Source: Methanoregula sp. UBA247
Lineage (GTDB): Archaea > Halobacteriota > Methanomicrobia > Methanomicrobiales > Methanospirillaceae
Length of the DNA: 64,000 nucleotides
Assembly: GCA_002495055.1 (NCBI GenBank)
Contig: DADR01000024.1
Span: 5,227-69,226 of the forward strand
Reading direction: 5' to 3'
The notes beneath the pieces are model-generated. The model saw only the letters and a list, made by a program, of their open reading frames with translations. It made no database searches and was not told where the DNA came from. Below are positions 19,074-28,278 of this stretch, piece by piece. How positions within the stretch are numbered: the first letter of the stretch is position 1; every line of letters begins with the position of its first letter. A program made the translations under genes and the position numbers.

Positions 19074-19195
19074 CTGCGCTAATTTGGAATGTAAGATAAT
19101 TAAAGTTTGCCCATTATCCTTTTCCTGCAGAACAATTTTTTTTTAAAAAGTCTTTTGAACTATGGTAAAAAAACAAAAAAAAATGGAGGAAAATG

Positions 19196-20296
19196 TTATT
19201 TTTGAGGAATCGGTTCCCAGCGCTTTGATAGTTCCTTTTCAACCCCGGGAAGCGTAGTATATTCCATCTCCCCGAGTGAGAGACGGTGAGGCTCAAATGG
19301 ACCTTGTGCCCGGATGAGATCGGCAATCTCATTGCACCGTGCCCGCACACGATCAAACCCGATATCATCAAACATATCTACCGGGCCGATGAGTTTTCCG
19401 TTGCAAATCTGGAAACCCATGCAAATGACGCGGGGTGGGCCATCAAACCTGGTACAGTTGGCATCGCAAAGTCCGACAGGCATGAACGGTCCGTGGTGAG
19501 ATCCCCGCATCCAGCCGGCAACAAGGACCGGAGTGCAGAACGGATCGATTACTTCCCCGACCGCGGGGAAACCACTCTGGGAACGGACGATCATGACCGG
19601 ATCATCCTTGCCAACATACCGTCCTGCGATCAGACTCAGGCGCTGGGTGCTGGTTGAAGCAGCAATGTCCCCCTCACGCTTGAACACATGCTTGATCACG
19701 TACCTTGAGGGTGCGCCAATGTATGCGAGAAGGTTATAGATCTCCTCCGGGCACTTGAACATGATCCGGCGTTTTTCAATGAGGTCGTGAACTTCAAAGA
19801 CAAAGCCCTTGTGCATCGATGGGTCGATTATAAGGCCGGATGTATTGAACGGGTCAGCAAAGATCTTGTAGAGGAAGAAGTTCCATGCGCCCGGCTCTGT
19901 TTTGTCTGCCATGAAAACAAGAACCGGATCGCTTCCCCGCTCTTCAAACTCCATCTCGGCAACACCCGGTCCCAATCCCTTCACGTTTCCGGAAAATGCA
20001 TCGGCGAGTATATCCTGGCCTGCTCCATAGAGTTTCATGCTCTTAGCCAGTTTCGTACATTCTATAAAGACATCCCATGCAAGTTTGTGGACTTTCTCGT
20101 TGTCCACACCATGGGTATGCGTCATGATCAATTCGAGGTCATCACCGCAGTGGGTGACAAACGAGTCAATGAGCAGTTTGCCTTCCTCGTCCTTGAGCAT
20201 CTTTGCTGCCTTTTCCAGGAGCTTTGGGTGGGTTCGGGAGTGCCCGGGGAAACTTCCCACATCAGCCTTGATAACAGAGATCGTGGTTTTCGGCAT
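19196..20296 (-). CDS. fbp: Fructose-1,6-bisphosphate aldolase/phosphatase (class V FBPase)
   Basis: The bifunctional archaeal gluconeogenic enzyme: condenses triose phosphates to fructose 1,6-bisphosphate and dephosphorylates it to fructose 6-phosphate in one active site. 366 residues, full length. Visible are the N-terminal metal site ISVIKADVGSFPGHS with Asp12, HCGDDLELIMTH, and GRYVGKDDP (Tyr227 and Lys230), matching the Tyr and Schiff-base Lys of characterised enzymes with a shift of two. A GGTGATTTCTC site precedes the ATG. It is the third gene of a minus-strand operon after class I FBPase and class II aldolase, 52 bases behind the latter. Confidence 0.97.
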   Translation of the reverse strand: MPKTTISVIKADVGSFPGHSRTHPKLLEKAAKMLKDEEGKLLIDSFVTHCGDDLELIMTHTHGVDNEKVHKLAWDVFIECTKLAKSMKLYGAGQDILADAFSGNVKGLGPGVAEMEFEERGSDPVLVFMADKTEPGAWNFFLYKIFADPFNTSGLIIDPSMHKGFVFEVHDLIEKRRIMFKCPEEIYNLLAYIGAPSRYVIKHVFKREGDIAASTSTQRLSLIAGRYVGKDDPVMIVRSQSGFPAVGEVIDPFCTPVLVAGWMRGSHHGPFMPVGLCDANCTRFDGPPRVICMGFQICNGKLIGPVDMFDDIGFDRVRARCNEIADLIRAQGPFEPHRLSLGEMEYTTLPGVEKELSKRWEPIPQK

Positions 20297-20348
20297 GAGA
20301 AATCACCATATAGATCTCGTTGCAGGAGAAAAAAGTAATGTTTGATTT

Positions 20349-21488
20349 TCAATCAAGGATTTTTCTAATCCGGGTCGCAGACCCATACGAACTGAATGCT
20401 TTGAAAAAAACAAGACTTTCGGCATAGGCCATAGCCTGAATTGCCTGTTCCGTATCCTCTTCTACCGAATAGATCTCCTTGAAAAATTCTTTGATTGCAA
20501 ACTTGCAGTTACCATCAAATATCTGGCTGTCTTTTTTCCCGGGATTTGCAGGCCGGTATTTCTCCAGTGTCCATTCCTGGATGTTTTTATACAGTGCAGG
20601 TTCGTACACTTTCATTGTATTGAAAACGACATCCTGCCAGAACGTCCCGACATTTCCTTTTATTATATCCCCTTTCGGGAAATGCTGGTTAATGAGATCC
20701 CGGGGAGTGCCGGTTATCCCGTGCTGGGCGATCCCAACATGCAGGTTGTTCTCCCGTAATGCCTTTGCAACAGATTTTGTCTGGGGAATATCGATGGAAA
20801 GCTGTTCGACCACGTTCCCTTTTTCATCGTATACATGCCCATGGGTGCTTCCATTGGCAATCGCAAGCACCTGAGGATATACCCCATTCGTATTCAGGGC
20901 TGTAATGAATTCAACTGCTTCTGCAGGTTTTGTCAGGATCATCCCCTGATTATCTTTCCTCCCGATCTCCCCCACTTCCACTTCCAGACCGAAATCCTTT
21001 CCTTTCATCCTGTTTTTAATATAAAGGGCCAGATCAGAAGTAACCCGGATATTCTTATCCAGCTCTTCCCTGACATTCTTTCCCTCGAAATTAAAGAGAT
21101 GGGATGCATCAATAGCAAATGATGTGTACCCGGCGCTGATCTGGGCATCGATTAACTGCTTTGTGCCATCGATTTCAGAAGAATCTCCGGTCTTAATGGT
21201 GATGTGATCTGCATGAAGGGCCCATGTATCAAACTGGACAGCCTTTGCAGCTTCTCTCATCTTTGCTGAGAAATCTTTTGGTGTTAAACCGGTATACCCT
21301 CCTTTCAGATCACATTCTGACCGCGCGAGTTCCATGAAAACTGCAGAATCGGTGTCTTTCGCGGCTTTGAAAATGCCCTTGGCAACAGTAGCAATTCGTG
21401 TATTAGCTGCCATGATGATTGTTTTTTGGCCGGAAATACCTCGAAAAATTGTTGAACCGGGGATTGGACCATAATCGTTTTGTCTCAT
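20349..21488 (-). CDS. Class II fructose-bisphosphate aldolase family protein
   Basis: 379 residues of a zinc-dependent class II aldolase. The metal and catalytic segment is LHADHITIK (His92, Asp94, His95); the acidic EVEVGEIG, the histidine segments IANGSTHGHVYD and IAQHGITGTP, and the phosphate-binding end follow. It would cleave or form fructose 1,6-bisphosphate; a related sugar-phosphate substrate is possible because GSTHGHVYD differs from the standard fructose enzyme. The start is supported by AGGAGTGATGAGGCT before the ATG. It is the middle gene of the operon, 18 bases behind class I FBPase. Class II aldolases are mainly bacterial, so lateral origin is likely. Confidence 0.85.
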   Translation of the reverse strand: MRQNDYGPIPGSTIFRGISGQKTIIMAANTRIATVAKGIFKAAKDTDSAVFMELARSECDLKGGYTGLTPKDFSAKMREAAKAVQFDTWALHADHITIKTGDSSEIDGTKQLIDAQISAGYTSFAIDASHLFNFEGKNVREELDKNIRVTSDLALYIKNRMKGKDFGLEVEVGEIGRKDNQGMILTKPAEAVEFITALNTNGVYPQVLAIANGSTHGHVYDEKGNVVEQLSIDIPQTKSVAKALRENNLHVGIAQHGITGTPRDLINQHFPKGDIIKGNVGTFWQDVVFNTMKVYEPALYKNIQEWTLEKYRPANPGKKDSQIFDGNCKFAIKEFFKEIYSVEEDTEQAIQAMAYAESLVFFKAFSSYGSATRIRKILD

Positions 21489-21506
21489 AGCCTCATCACT
21501 CCTGTT

Positions 21507-22415
21507 TTATTGCACTTCACTCATATACTTTTCAATCAGCCTGATCTCTTTTTTACCTCCCACGTATATGGGAGTGATCTGGTCAATCGCGTCAGGTTTG
21601 ATACCCAGAATATCACCCTTCCCGTTACTGATTGCTCCACCAGCTTCATGAATTATTTTTCCCATGGGATTTGCTTCATATAATAATCTGAGTTTTCCTT
21701 TTTCTTTTCCTTTAAACCCTGGATAGGTGAATACTCCCCCTTTATGGAGGATCTGGTGTACATCTGCGACAAAACAGCCACTGAACCGGAGTTTATAGCC
21801 TGCCTGCTCAAGGTATTCAATCCAGCGTGCATGAGCGGGTAGGTAATCTTTTCTCAGTGCACCGGGTGCGTATATTTTCCCCTCCGGTATTCTGATGTCC
21901 TGTTCTTTTAATACGAAATCCCCCGTATCATCGAGGACGAATTCATGAACTCCCTTTCCTGTAGTTAATGTCAGGATTGTGAGAGGCCCGTACAGGATAT
22001 AGAGGGCGGCAACCATCGTAGCACCTTTTTCCAGGACATGCCCGGGATAGATACCGATAATCGACCCTATGCAAAGATTTACATCAATAAGCGAGGACCC
22101 GTCAAGTGGATCGATCACAATCCCGAAATTGTTTATCGGATTTTTAATCTCGATGAGCTGCTCCTGTTCCTCCGTCGCAATATAGCGGACAAGTCGTGAC
22201 TTTACCAGGCCGGAAACAAATATCCCGTCAGCATACTTGTCCAGAGCCATTTGCTCTTCGCCAAATACATTTCTGGTCTGTTCACAGGCTTGCGTTTTCA
22301 TACAGTTCCGGAAAAAACCGTTTTTCACGTTCTGAGCCTGTGTACTTAAAAAAAGGATTACGTCTATGAGGTTTTTTTCCGTTCCCGCACTTACAAGGAA
22401 ATCCTTAAGTATCAT
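21507..22415 (-). CDS. fbp: Fructose-1,6-bisphosphatase, class I
   Basis: 302 residues, about 30 shorter than most class I enzymes. The metal-binding signature is intact: IVIDPLDGSSLIDVNLCIG (about 100-120). Other family blocks are YGPLTILTLTTGKGVHEF, LRFSGCFVADVHQILHKGG and LLYEANPMGKIIHEAGG. It removes the 1-phosphate of fructose 1,6-bisphosphate. It is the first gene of the operon with the class II aldolase and the bifunctional class V enzyme, so the same two reactions are encoded twice. AAGGCGGTAAAAA precedes the ATG. Confidence 0.94.
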   Translation of the reverse strand: MILKDFLVSAGTEKNLIDVILFLSTQAQNVKNGFFRNCMKTQACEQTRNVFGEEQMALDKYADGIFVSGLVKSRLVRYIATEEQEQLIEIKNPINNFGIVIDPLDGSSLIDVNLCIGSIIGIYPGHVLEKGATMVAALYILYGPLTILTLTTGKGVHEFVLDDTGDFVLKEQDIRIPEGKIYAPGALRKDYLPAHARWIEYLEQAGYKLRFSGCFVADVHQILHKGGVFTYPGFKGKEKGKLRLLYEANPMGKIIHEAGGAISNGKGDILGIKPDAIDQITPIYVGGKKEIRLIEKYMSEVQ

Positions 22416-22664
22416 TTTTTACCGCCTTTTTCATCCGCAAAGAGTGTTATACCGTGGATTGTTCAGCCGGCTATCACGGTTTGAGTAGTCTTATGATCCA
22501 AAGGTTTATCAGGATTTTTATCCTGCCGCAGAATATAGCGCAACGAAATACCAGAATTTAACGATAAAAATAATGTACCGGGTCATACTCCAACGTACGG
22601 GGGAACTGGTAATGTTTTTTTTTAAAAAACCAGAAATATTTTAAAAAAGATTGTAGGTCCGGGA

Positions 22665-25268
22665 TCAGGTATTCCCGAACATGAGTTTTCCTTCTTTCTC
22701 ATCCACCACGATCTCCCTGTCTTTATTTACTTTTCCTTCCAGGATCATTTTTGACAATTCATTCAGCAGGTTTTTCTGGATTACCCGTTTGATCGGCCGT
22801 GCCCCGAATTGCGGATCAAAGCCCTGGGTGGCGATTAACCGGATAGCTTTTTCTGTTGCCCTGAGCCGGATATCATTCTTCATAAGCATTTTCTGGACAT
22901 TTTCCAGTTGAAGCTCGACAACCGTGCGGATCTCATCCCTGGTGAGCGGTTTGAACATGATGATCTCATCGATCCGGTTGAGAAATTCTGGACGGATGGT
23001 CTTCTTGAGCATTTCGAACACCTGGCCCCGGGTCTGATCGAATAGCTCGTCCCGGTTTTTGTCGGTGACAGTCTCCAGGTTTTCCTGGATGATGTGTGAC
23101 CCGATGTTCGAAGTCATAATGATAATGGTATTCTTGAAATCCACCGTACGGCCCTTGTTGTCGGTCAACCGGCCGTCATCAAGAACCTGCAACAGGACGT
23201 TGAATACATCCGGGTGCGCTTTTTCGATTTCATCCAGCAATACCACGGAATAGGGCTTTCTCCGGACCGCTTCTGTCAGCTGCCCGCTTTCTTCATATCC
23301 CACATAGCCCGGGGGCGCTCCGACCAGCCTCGAAACAGTATGCCGTTCCTGGTATTCCGACATATCGATCCGCACCATACTGTTCTCGTTGTTAAAAAGG
23401 AATTCTGCCAGGGCTTTTGCCAGTTCAGTCTTTCCTACACCCGTTGTCCCCAGGAAGATGAATGAACCGATAGGACGTTTTGTGTCCTGCAATCCTGCAC
23501 GACTCCGGCGGATTGCATCGGAGACTGCCCCGATGGCTTCATCCTGGCCTACGACACGCTTGTGGAGTTCGGTCTCGAGACTGAGCAGTTTTTGTTTTTC
23601 ACTCTGGAGCATCCTGCTCACAGGAATGCCGGTCCAGCGCGAGACTACTTCGGCAATTTCCTCAGCATCCACCTCCTCGTTCACCAACGCGGAATCCTTC
23701 TGCAGCACGGTCAGTTTTTCCTTTAAGTTCTTGATGATCTTCTCACTGTCCGGAATACGACCATAGCGGATCTCTGCCACCTTTCCGAGGTCGCCGTGCC
23801 GTTCGGCACCTTCGGCCTCGAATTTCAGGTTCTCGATCTCAGTTTTACGCGACTGGATCTGTTCAACAAGATCTTTCTCCGCCTGCCACTTTGCCTGCAA
23901 CCGGTTTTTTTCCTCGGTCAGGTTCCCGATCTCTTCATTTAAGACCTTCAGTTTTTCCTGGTCTTTTTCCCGTTTGATGGCTTCCCGTTCAATTTCCAGC
24001 TGACGGATCCTGCGTTCAATCGTTTCCAGTTCTTCCGGCTTGGAGTTGATCTCAAGTCGGAGTTTCGATGCAGCCTCATCGATAAGGTCAATGGCCTTAT
24101 CAGGAAGGAAACGATCGGAGATATATCGTTGCGAAAGTTCAACAGCGGCAATGATAGCCTCATCCTTGATCCTCACATGATGATGGGTCTCGTATTTCTC
24201 CTTGATTCCCCTTAAGATGGAGATAGCATCCAGTGTATCCGGTTCATTGACCATCACCGGCTGGAAACGTCGCTCGAGCGCCTTGTCCTTCTCAAAATAT
24301 TTCTGGTATTCTTTGAGGGTCGTTGCGCCAATGACATGCAGTTCCCCCCGGGAAAGCGCGGGCTTGAGGATATTGGCGGCGTCCATTGCGCCCTCGCTGG
24401 CACCGGCCCCGACCAGGGTATGGATCTCGTCAATGAACAAGATGATCTCCCCTTCAGCAGATATCACTTCCTTGACCACGCTTTTCAACCGTTCTTCAAA
24501 TTCTCCCTTGAACTTGGCCCCGGCAATCAGGGCTCCCATATCAAGGGAAAAGATCTGCTTGGTTTTCAGGTTTTCCGGTACATCTCCGTCAATGATACGA
24601 TGAGCGAGACCTTCGGCAATGGCTGTTTTTCCCACACCGGGTTCCCCGATCAGGATCGGGTTGTTTTTCGTTCTTCGGGAAAGGATCTGGAGCACCCGGC
24701 GGATCTCGTCGTCACGGCCGATGACCGGGTCGAGTTTCCCGGTACGGGCAAGATCATTCAGGTTCCGGGCAAACCTGTTCAGGGAATCATAGGTCTCTTC
24801 CGCGTCCTGGCTGTTCACGGTCGAACCTTTCCGAAACTGGCGTATGGCAGTTTTCAAGTCTTTCTCCGTAACCCCGTTCTCCTTCAAAAGCCGTGAGGTG
24901 CGGTCGTTCACCGACAGAATTCCCAGGAGGAGATGCTCCAGGGGGATATATTCATCCTTAAATTCGTGGGAAAATTCAGTGGCTTTCTGCAGGGCTTTTA
25001 TGGCATCATTTGACAGGTGCTGCTCCCCGCCGGTGACCTTTGGATACGAATCGAGGATCCTGTCGAGAGCCGGGGTGAAAGTATCAAGGTTCACATTCAG
25101 TTTCTTCAGAAGGGAAGGAATGAAATTCTCTTCAACCAGGAGCATCCCCTTCAGTACATGCGAAGTCTCGATGGCCTGGTTCTGTTGTGCTGCTGCAATT
25201 TCTATTGCTTTCTCTACGGCTTTCTGTGATTTGATGGTGAATTTGTCGAAATTCATGGTGTTGGCCAT
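22665..25268 (-). CDS. clpB: ClpB disaggregase (Hsp104 family)
   Basis: 867 residues, complete. An N-terminal Clp_N repeat domain (FDKFTIKSQKAVEKA) is followed by AAA-1 with Walker A GEPGVGKTA and Walker B FIDEIHTLVGAG, the coiled-coil M domain (about 400-530), AAA-2 with Walker A GTTGVGKTE and Walker B LLDEIEKAHPDV, and the D2-small domain. It works with DnaK-DnaJ-GrpE, encoded 8-11 kb away, to pull proteins from aggregates. A GGGAGG site stands before the ATG. ClpB occurs in few archaea, and together with the DnaK set suggests acquisition from bacteria. A conserved operator-like element lies just upstream (25290-25308). Confidence 0.98.
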   Translation of the reverse strand: MANTMNFDKFTIKSQKAVEKAIEIAAAQQNQAIETSHVLKGMLLVEENFIPSLLKKLNVNLDTFTPALDRILDSYPKVTGGEQHLSNDAIKALQKATEFSHEFKDEYIPLEHLLLGILSVNDRTSRLLKENGVTEKDLKTAIRQFRKGSTVNSQDAEETYDSLNRFARNLNDLARTGKLDPVIGRDDEIRRVLQILSRRTKNNPILIGEPGVGKTAIAEGLAHRIIDGDVPENLKTKQIFSLDMGALIAGAKFKGEFEERLKSVVKEVISAEGEIILFIDEIHTLVGAGASEGAMDAANILKPALSRGELHVIGATTLKEYQKYFEKDKALERRFQPVMVNEPDTLDAISILRGIKEKYETHHHVRIKDEAIIAAVELSQRYISDRFLPDKAIDLIDEAASKLRLEINSKPEELETIERRIRQLEIEREAIKREKDQEKLKVLNEEIGNLTEEKNRLQAKWQAEKDLVEQIQSRKTEIENLKFEAEGAERHGDLGKVAEIRYGRIPDSEKIIKNLKEKLTVLQKDSALVNEEVDAEEIAEVVSRWTGIPVSRMLQSEKQKLLSLETELHKRVVGQDEAIGAVSDAIRRSRAGLQDTKRPIGSFIFLGTTGVGKTELAKALAEFLFNNENSMVRIDMSEYQERHTVSRLVGAPPGYVGYEESGQLTEAVRRKPYSVVLLDEIEKAHPDVFNVLLQVLDDGRLTDNKGRTVDFKNTIIIMTSNIGSHIIQENLETVTDKNRDELFDQTRGQVFEMLKKTIRPEFLNRIDEIIMFKPLTRDEIRTVVELQLENVQKMLMKNDIRLRATEKAIRLIATQGFDPQFGARPIKRVIQKNLLNELSKMILEGKVNKDREIVVDEKEGKLMFGNT

Positions 25269-25289
25269 ACTTGTAAACCTCCCTTTTGA

Positions 25290-25308
25290 TTTACCATAGG
25301 TTAGTGTT
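25290..25308 (-). promoter_or_regulatory. Operator-like element upstream of clpB, shared with cdc48
   Basis: On the minus strand this reads AACACTAACCTATGGTAAA. The matching site upstream of cdc48 reads AACGCTAACTTATGGTAAA, 17 of 19 identical. A TATA-like AAATATTTTATATA lies 16 bases upstream of CTAAC, and the corresponding spacing at cdc48 is 15. The layout CTAAC-N5-GTAAA resembles the CTAAC-N5-GTTAG palindrome I recall for the Archaeoglobus heat-shock regulator HSR1, with a degenerate second half. The position near the transcription start suits a repressor. Confidence 0.55.
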
Positions 25309-25359
25309 AAATTCTATATAAAATATTTGTTTGTAACACTATCAAAAAAAGAATTATTA

Positions 25360-25569
25360 TCAAAAATTTTTCTTTGAATGAAGAGACAACAGTTCACGAA
25401 GCTCATCAGTGCTTTTTTGAATCATTTCAAATGATTTTTCTTCGGTAAATCTGATCCTTGAAGATTCGGGATTCATTGATATTTTGTATTGGTGAGGGAT
25501 TTTTACTCCTGACTTGAATGCCGGAAATCTGAAAAGCGGATTTTCTCCAGCTCCGGAATCACGGGTCAT
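25360..25569 (-). CDS. Possible small hypothetical protein
   Basis: 69 codons between clpB and cdc48. The C-terminal half (EEKSFEMIQKSTDELRELLS) would form an amphipathic helix, so it may be real, but no ribosome binding site precedes the ATG and I recognise no family. If it is not a gene, the 25269-25646 region holds only the clpB promoter. Confidence 0.3.
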   Translation of the reverse strand: MTRDSGAGENPLFRFPAFKSGVKIPHQYKISMNPESSRIRFTEEKSFEMIQKSTDELRELLSLHSKKNF

Positions 25570-25646
25570 CTGGACACAAAAAATGGAAGAATAGTATCTC
25601 CATCATCCTTCACATATTCAATGTTTTTCGTGCATTTCCACCATTA

Positions 25647-28037
25647 TTACTTTTTGTCGAGGTTCTTTTCCAGTCCGGCGGTAAGTTTTGTGATCTCACT
25701 AAAATCCTTCTTCCGTTGATAGGTCGCTTTGCGGAGATCGGCTATGAGCTGCTCGTCAATCTTTTTACGGGCTATAGCAGAACGGTTGATGGCAGATAAT
25801 GCCTTTTCAAGAACGGCGCGTTGATCCTGGTTATAAAGCATTTCCCAGGACTGTCGCTCTGATTTCTCAAGAGCATCGCGGTCGAGGGATCCCTTCACTT
25901 TGAGTAATGCGGCATTAAAGTGAACGTTGGTTAACATCACGTTCTTGATCGCCTCTTTCCGTTCCGGTTCAGTCCTCGTTCCCATCAGGATGATGAAATC
26001 ACGCATTGCTGACATCTTTGCTTCCCGGATGAGTGCCTCAATATCGGCACCGACATATCCTTCAGTTTTTTTAACAAGCAACCCGATGTCAACATCTTCT
26101 GCGATGATTTCTCTGGTTTCACCTCCCAGATACACTTCAAAGATTTTACGGCGGCTTTCTTCATCAGGCGCCGGGACATAGATATGACGCTCGAGGCGTC
26201 CGGGGCGTAGTAATGCATCATCCAGCATATCCGGTCGGTTTGTCGCAGCAAGGATGGTGACATTCTTGAGTGCTTCCATGCCATCAAGTTCGGTGAGGAT
26301 CTGGCTCACTACACTTTCGGTCACGTGTGATGATCCCTGGTAGGTCCCTCGTTTGGGAACGAGGGCATCAATCTCGTCAAAGAAGATGATGGATGGGGAT
26401 GCCTGTCGGGCCTTACGGAATATCTCCCTGACACCTTTTTCTGATTCTCCGACCCATTTTGACAGGAGTTCAGGTCCTTTCACGGCAATAAAATTACATT
26501 CACTCTCGTTAGCCACTGCTTTGGCCAGCAGGGTCTTTCCGGTACCCGGAGGACCAAACAGCAGGATACCTTTCGGGGGCTTTGTCTGCAGCCGTTCAAA
26601 CACATCCGGGAATTTGAGCGGCCATTCAACCGCTTCTTGTAATTCCTGTTTTACGTCCTCAAGTCCGCCAACCTGCTTCCAGGTTACATCCGGTACTTCA
26701 ACCAGCACTTCACGCATCGCGCTTGGTTCGACATGCTTGCGTGCTTCCGCAAAGTCATCGTTGGTTACCTTCAGCTGGTCAAGTACTTCATTAGGGATAT
26801 CTTCATCCAGCTTAATCTGGGGAATCACCTTTCGCAGTGCGTGCATTGCCGCCTCCTTTACGAGCAATGAGATATCCGCACCAACAAACCCATGCGTGGA
26901 ATTGGCAAATTCCTCAATATTCACATCATCCGCAAGCGGAACACTACGGGAATGAACCTGGAAGATCTCCAGTCTTCCTTTTTTATCGGGAATGCCAATT
27001 TCTATTTCCCGGTCAAAACGGCCACCGCGCCGGAGAGCCGGATCAATGGCATCCGGAAGGTTGGTTGCAGCTATAACAATTACCTGTCCCCGACCTTTCA
27101 GTCCGTCCATGAGTGAGAGGAGCTGGGCAACTACCCGTCGTTCGACTTCCCCTTTGGTCTCTTCACGTTTGGGAGCGATGGAATCGATTTCATCGATGAA
27201 GATAATCGCCGGTGCATTCTGCTCAGCTTCTTCAAATTTTTCACGCAGTCCTTTCTCACTCTCGCCATAATATTTGCTCATAATCTCCGGGCCTGATAGC
27301 GAGATAAAGTGAGCATCCACTTCATTTGCCACCGCCTTTGCGATAAGGGTCTTTCCCGTTCCCGGTGGTCCATAGAGAAGTACGCCCTTGGGTGGCTGAA
27401 TTCCCAGCCGTTCAAAAATTTCCGGGTGCCTGAGAGGGAGTTCGATCATTTCACGGACAAGCTGCAGTTCACGCCCCAGGCCGCCGATATCTTCATAGTG
27501 AATATCAGAGACTTCTTTTTTGCCTTCTTCCGGATTATAGGGTTCTTCTTTCAGCTCAATTTCCGTGTCATCAGTAACAATTGCAATGCCTTTTGGCTGG
27601 ACTTTGGCAATGACAAGGGTTATGGAATTCCCGATTACATCAATCCGCTGCGTCTGTCCTTCGAACACTGCCCGCCCCCGCAGGACACGTGAAAGATACT
27701 GTTCCCCCCCAACAAGACGTATCGGCTGGGTGGGCTGGATCACCACCTTCTTGGCATATTCCGCTTCGGATTTCTTAATCTTCACCTTCTCATCAATACC
27801 GGTGCTCAGATTACCCCGTATATTCCCGTCAATACGAAGGATGGCATACCCGGTATCCTGCTGGAATCCGGGCCAGACAATCGCAGCAGCTTTCTTCTTT
27901 CCCTGTATCTCGATTACATCACCGGAGACCAGGCCCAGCTTTTTCATTACCTCAATGCTCACCCGTGCGATGCCACGCCCTGCATCCTCATGGGCTGCTT
28001 CCTTAACGGTAACTTCCGTGAATTCTTTATCTGTCAT
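25647..28037 (-). CDS. cdc48: CDC48/p97-type AAA ATPase
   Basis: 796 residues. An N-terminal double-psi barrel and CDC48_2 domain (VKEAAHEDAGRGIARVSIEV; VGGEQYLSRVLRGRAV) precedes two AAA modules. D1 has GPPGTGKTLIAKAVANEV, FIDEIDSIAPKR and RRGGRFDREIEIG; D2 has GPPGTGKTLLAKAVANES, FFDEIDALVPKRG and RPGRLERHIYVPAP. It unfolds substrates with ATP hydrolysis. The first in-frame ATG (28070) lies inside the shared operator-like element, whereas ATG 28037 has AGGGA eight bases upstream, so I use the latter. Its promoter closely resembles that of clpB. Confidence 0.97.
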   Translation of the reverse strand: MTDKEFTEVTVKEAAHEDAGRGIARVSIEVMKKLGLVSGDVIEIQGKKKAAAIVWPGFQQDTGYAILRIDGNIRGNLSTGIDEKVKIKKSEAEYAKKVVIQPTQPIRLVGGEQYLSRVLRGRAVFEGQTQRIDVIGNSITLVIAKVQPKGIAIVTDDTEIELKEEPYNPEEGKKEVSDIHYEDIGGLGRELQLVREMIELPLRHPEIFERLGIQPPKGVLLYGPPGTGKTLIAKAVANEVDAHFISLSGPEIMSKYYGESEKGLREKFEEAEQNAPAIIFIDEIDSIAPKREETKGEVERRVVAQLLSLMDGLKGRGQVIVIAATNLPDAIDPALRRGGRFDREIEIGIPDKKGRLEIFQVHSRSVPLADDVNIEEFANSTHGFVGADISLLVKEAAMHALRKVIPQIKLDEDIPNEVLDQLKVTNDDFAEARKHVEPSAMREVLVEVPDVTWKQVGGLEDVKQELQEAVEWPLKFPDVFERLQTKPPKGILLFGPPGTGKTLLAKAVANESECNFIAVKGPELLSKWVGESEKGVREIFRKARQASPSIIFFDEIDALVPKRGTYQGSSHVTESVVSQILTELDGMEALKNVTILAATNRPDMLDDALLRPGRLERHIYVPAPDEESRRKIFEVYLGGETREIIAEDVDIGLLVKKTEGYVGADIEALIREAKMSAMRDFIILMGTRTEPERKEAIKNVMLTNVHFNAALLKVKGSLDRDALEKSERQSWEMLYNQDQRAVLEKALSAINRSAIARKKIDEQLIADLRKATYQRKKDFSEITKLTAGLEKNLDKK

Positions 28038-28062
28038 TATCAATTCCCTGTTATTCTCGAGG

Positions 28063-28081
28063 TTTACCATAAGTTAGCGTT
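28063..28081 (-). promoter_or_regulatory. Operator-like element upstream of cdc48
   Basis: Reads AACGCTAACTTATGGTAAA on the minus strand, nearly identical to 25290-25308. An AAATATTTATTTATT TATA-like box stands 15 bases further upstream. The ATG inside the element is in frame with cdc48, but the shared element makes it an unlikely start. Confidence 0.55.
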
Positions 28082-28179
28082 CAATAATAAATAAATATTT
28101 CGTATGATTCTGAATGCCATTTCCCGGTGTGAGTGATGGACAAAAAAGGGAGGAGCGCGTAAATTCAAATAAATTTTCG

Positions 28180-28233
28180 TTAGTCCAAATCAACTTTACT
28201 TGTTTACTTAACAAGCCAGATTTAGTCCAGAAT
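28180..28233 (+). promoter_or_regulatory. Direct repeat in the thiC leader
   Basis: TTAGTCCA occurs at 28180 and again at 28222, 42 bases apart (four helical turns), followed by AAATC and GAATT. They lie about 60 and 100 bases before the thiC ATG and could be binding sites for a thiamine regulator. No TPP riboswitch core is visible in the leader. Confidence 0.3.
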
Positions 28234-28278
28234 TACAAAACCGAGTCTTTATCTTGTCTTTATAGCAACGTGTATGTC

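Noticed and set aside
25647..28070. Longer cdc48 start at 28070
   Set aside because: The extra ATG lies inside an element shared with the clpB promoter and lacks a ribosome binding site; ATG 28037 has one.
28100..28278. TPP riboswitch in the thiC leader
   Set aside because: The conserved CTGAGA and the pyrophosphate-sensor core are absent.
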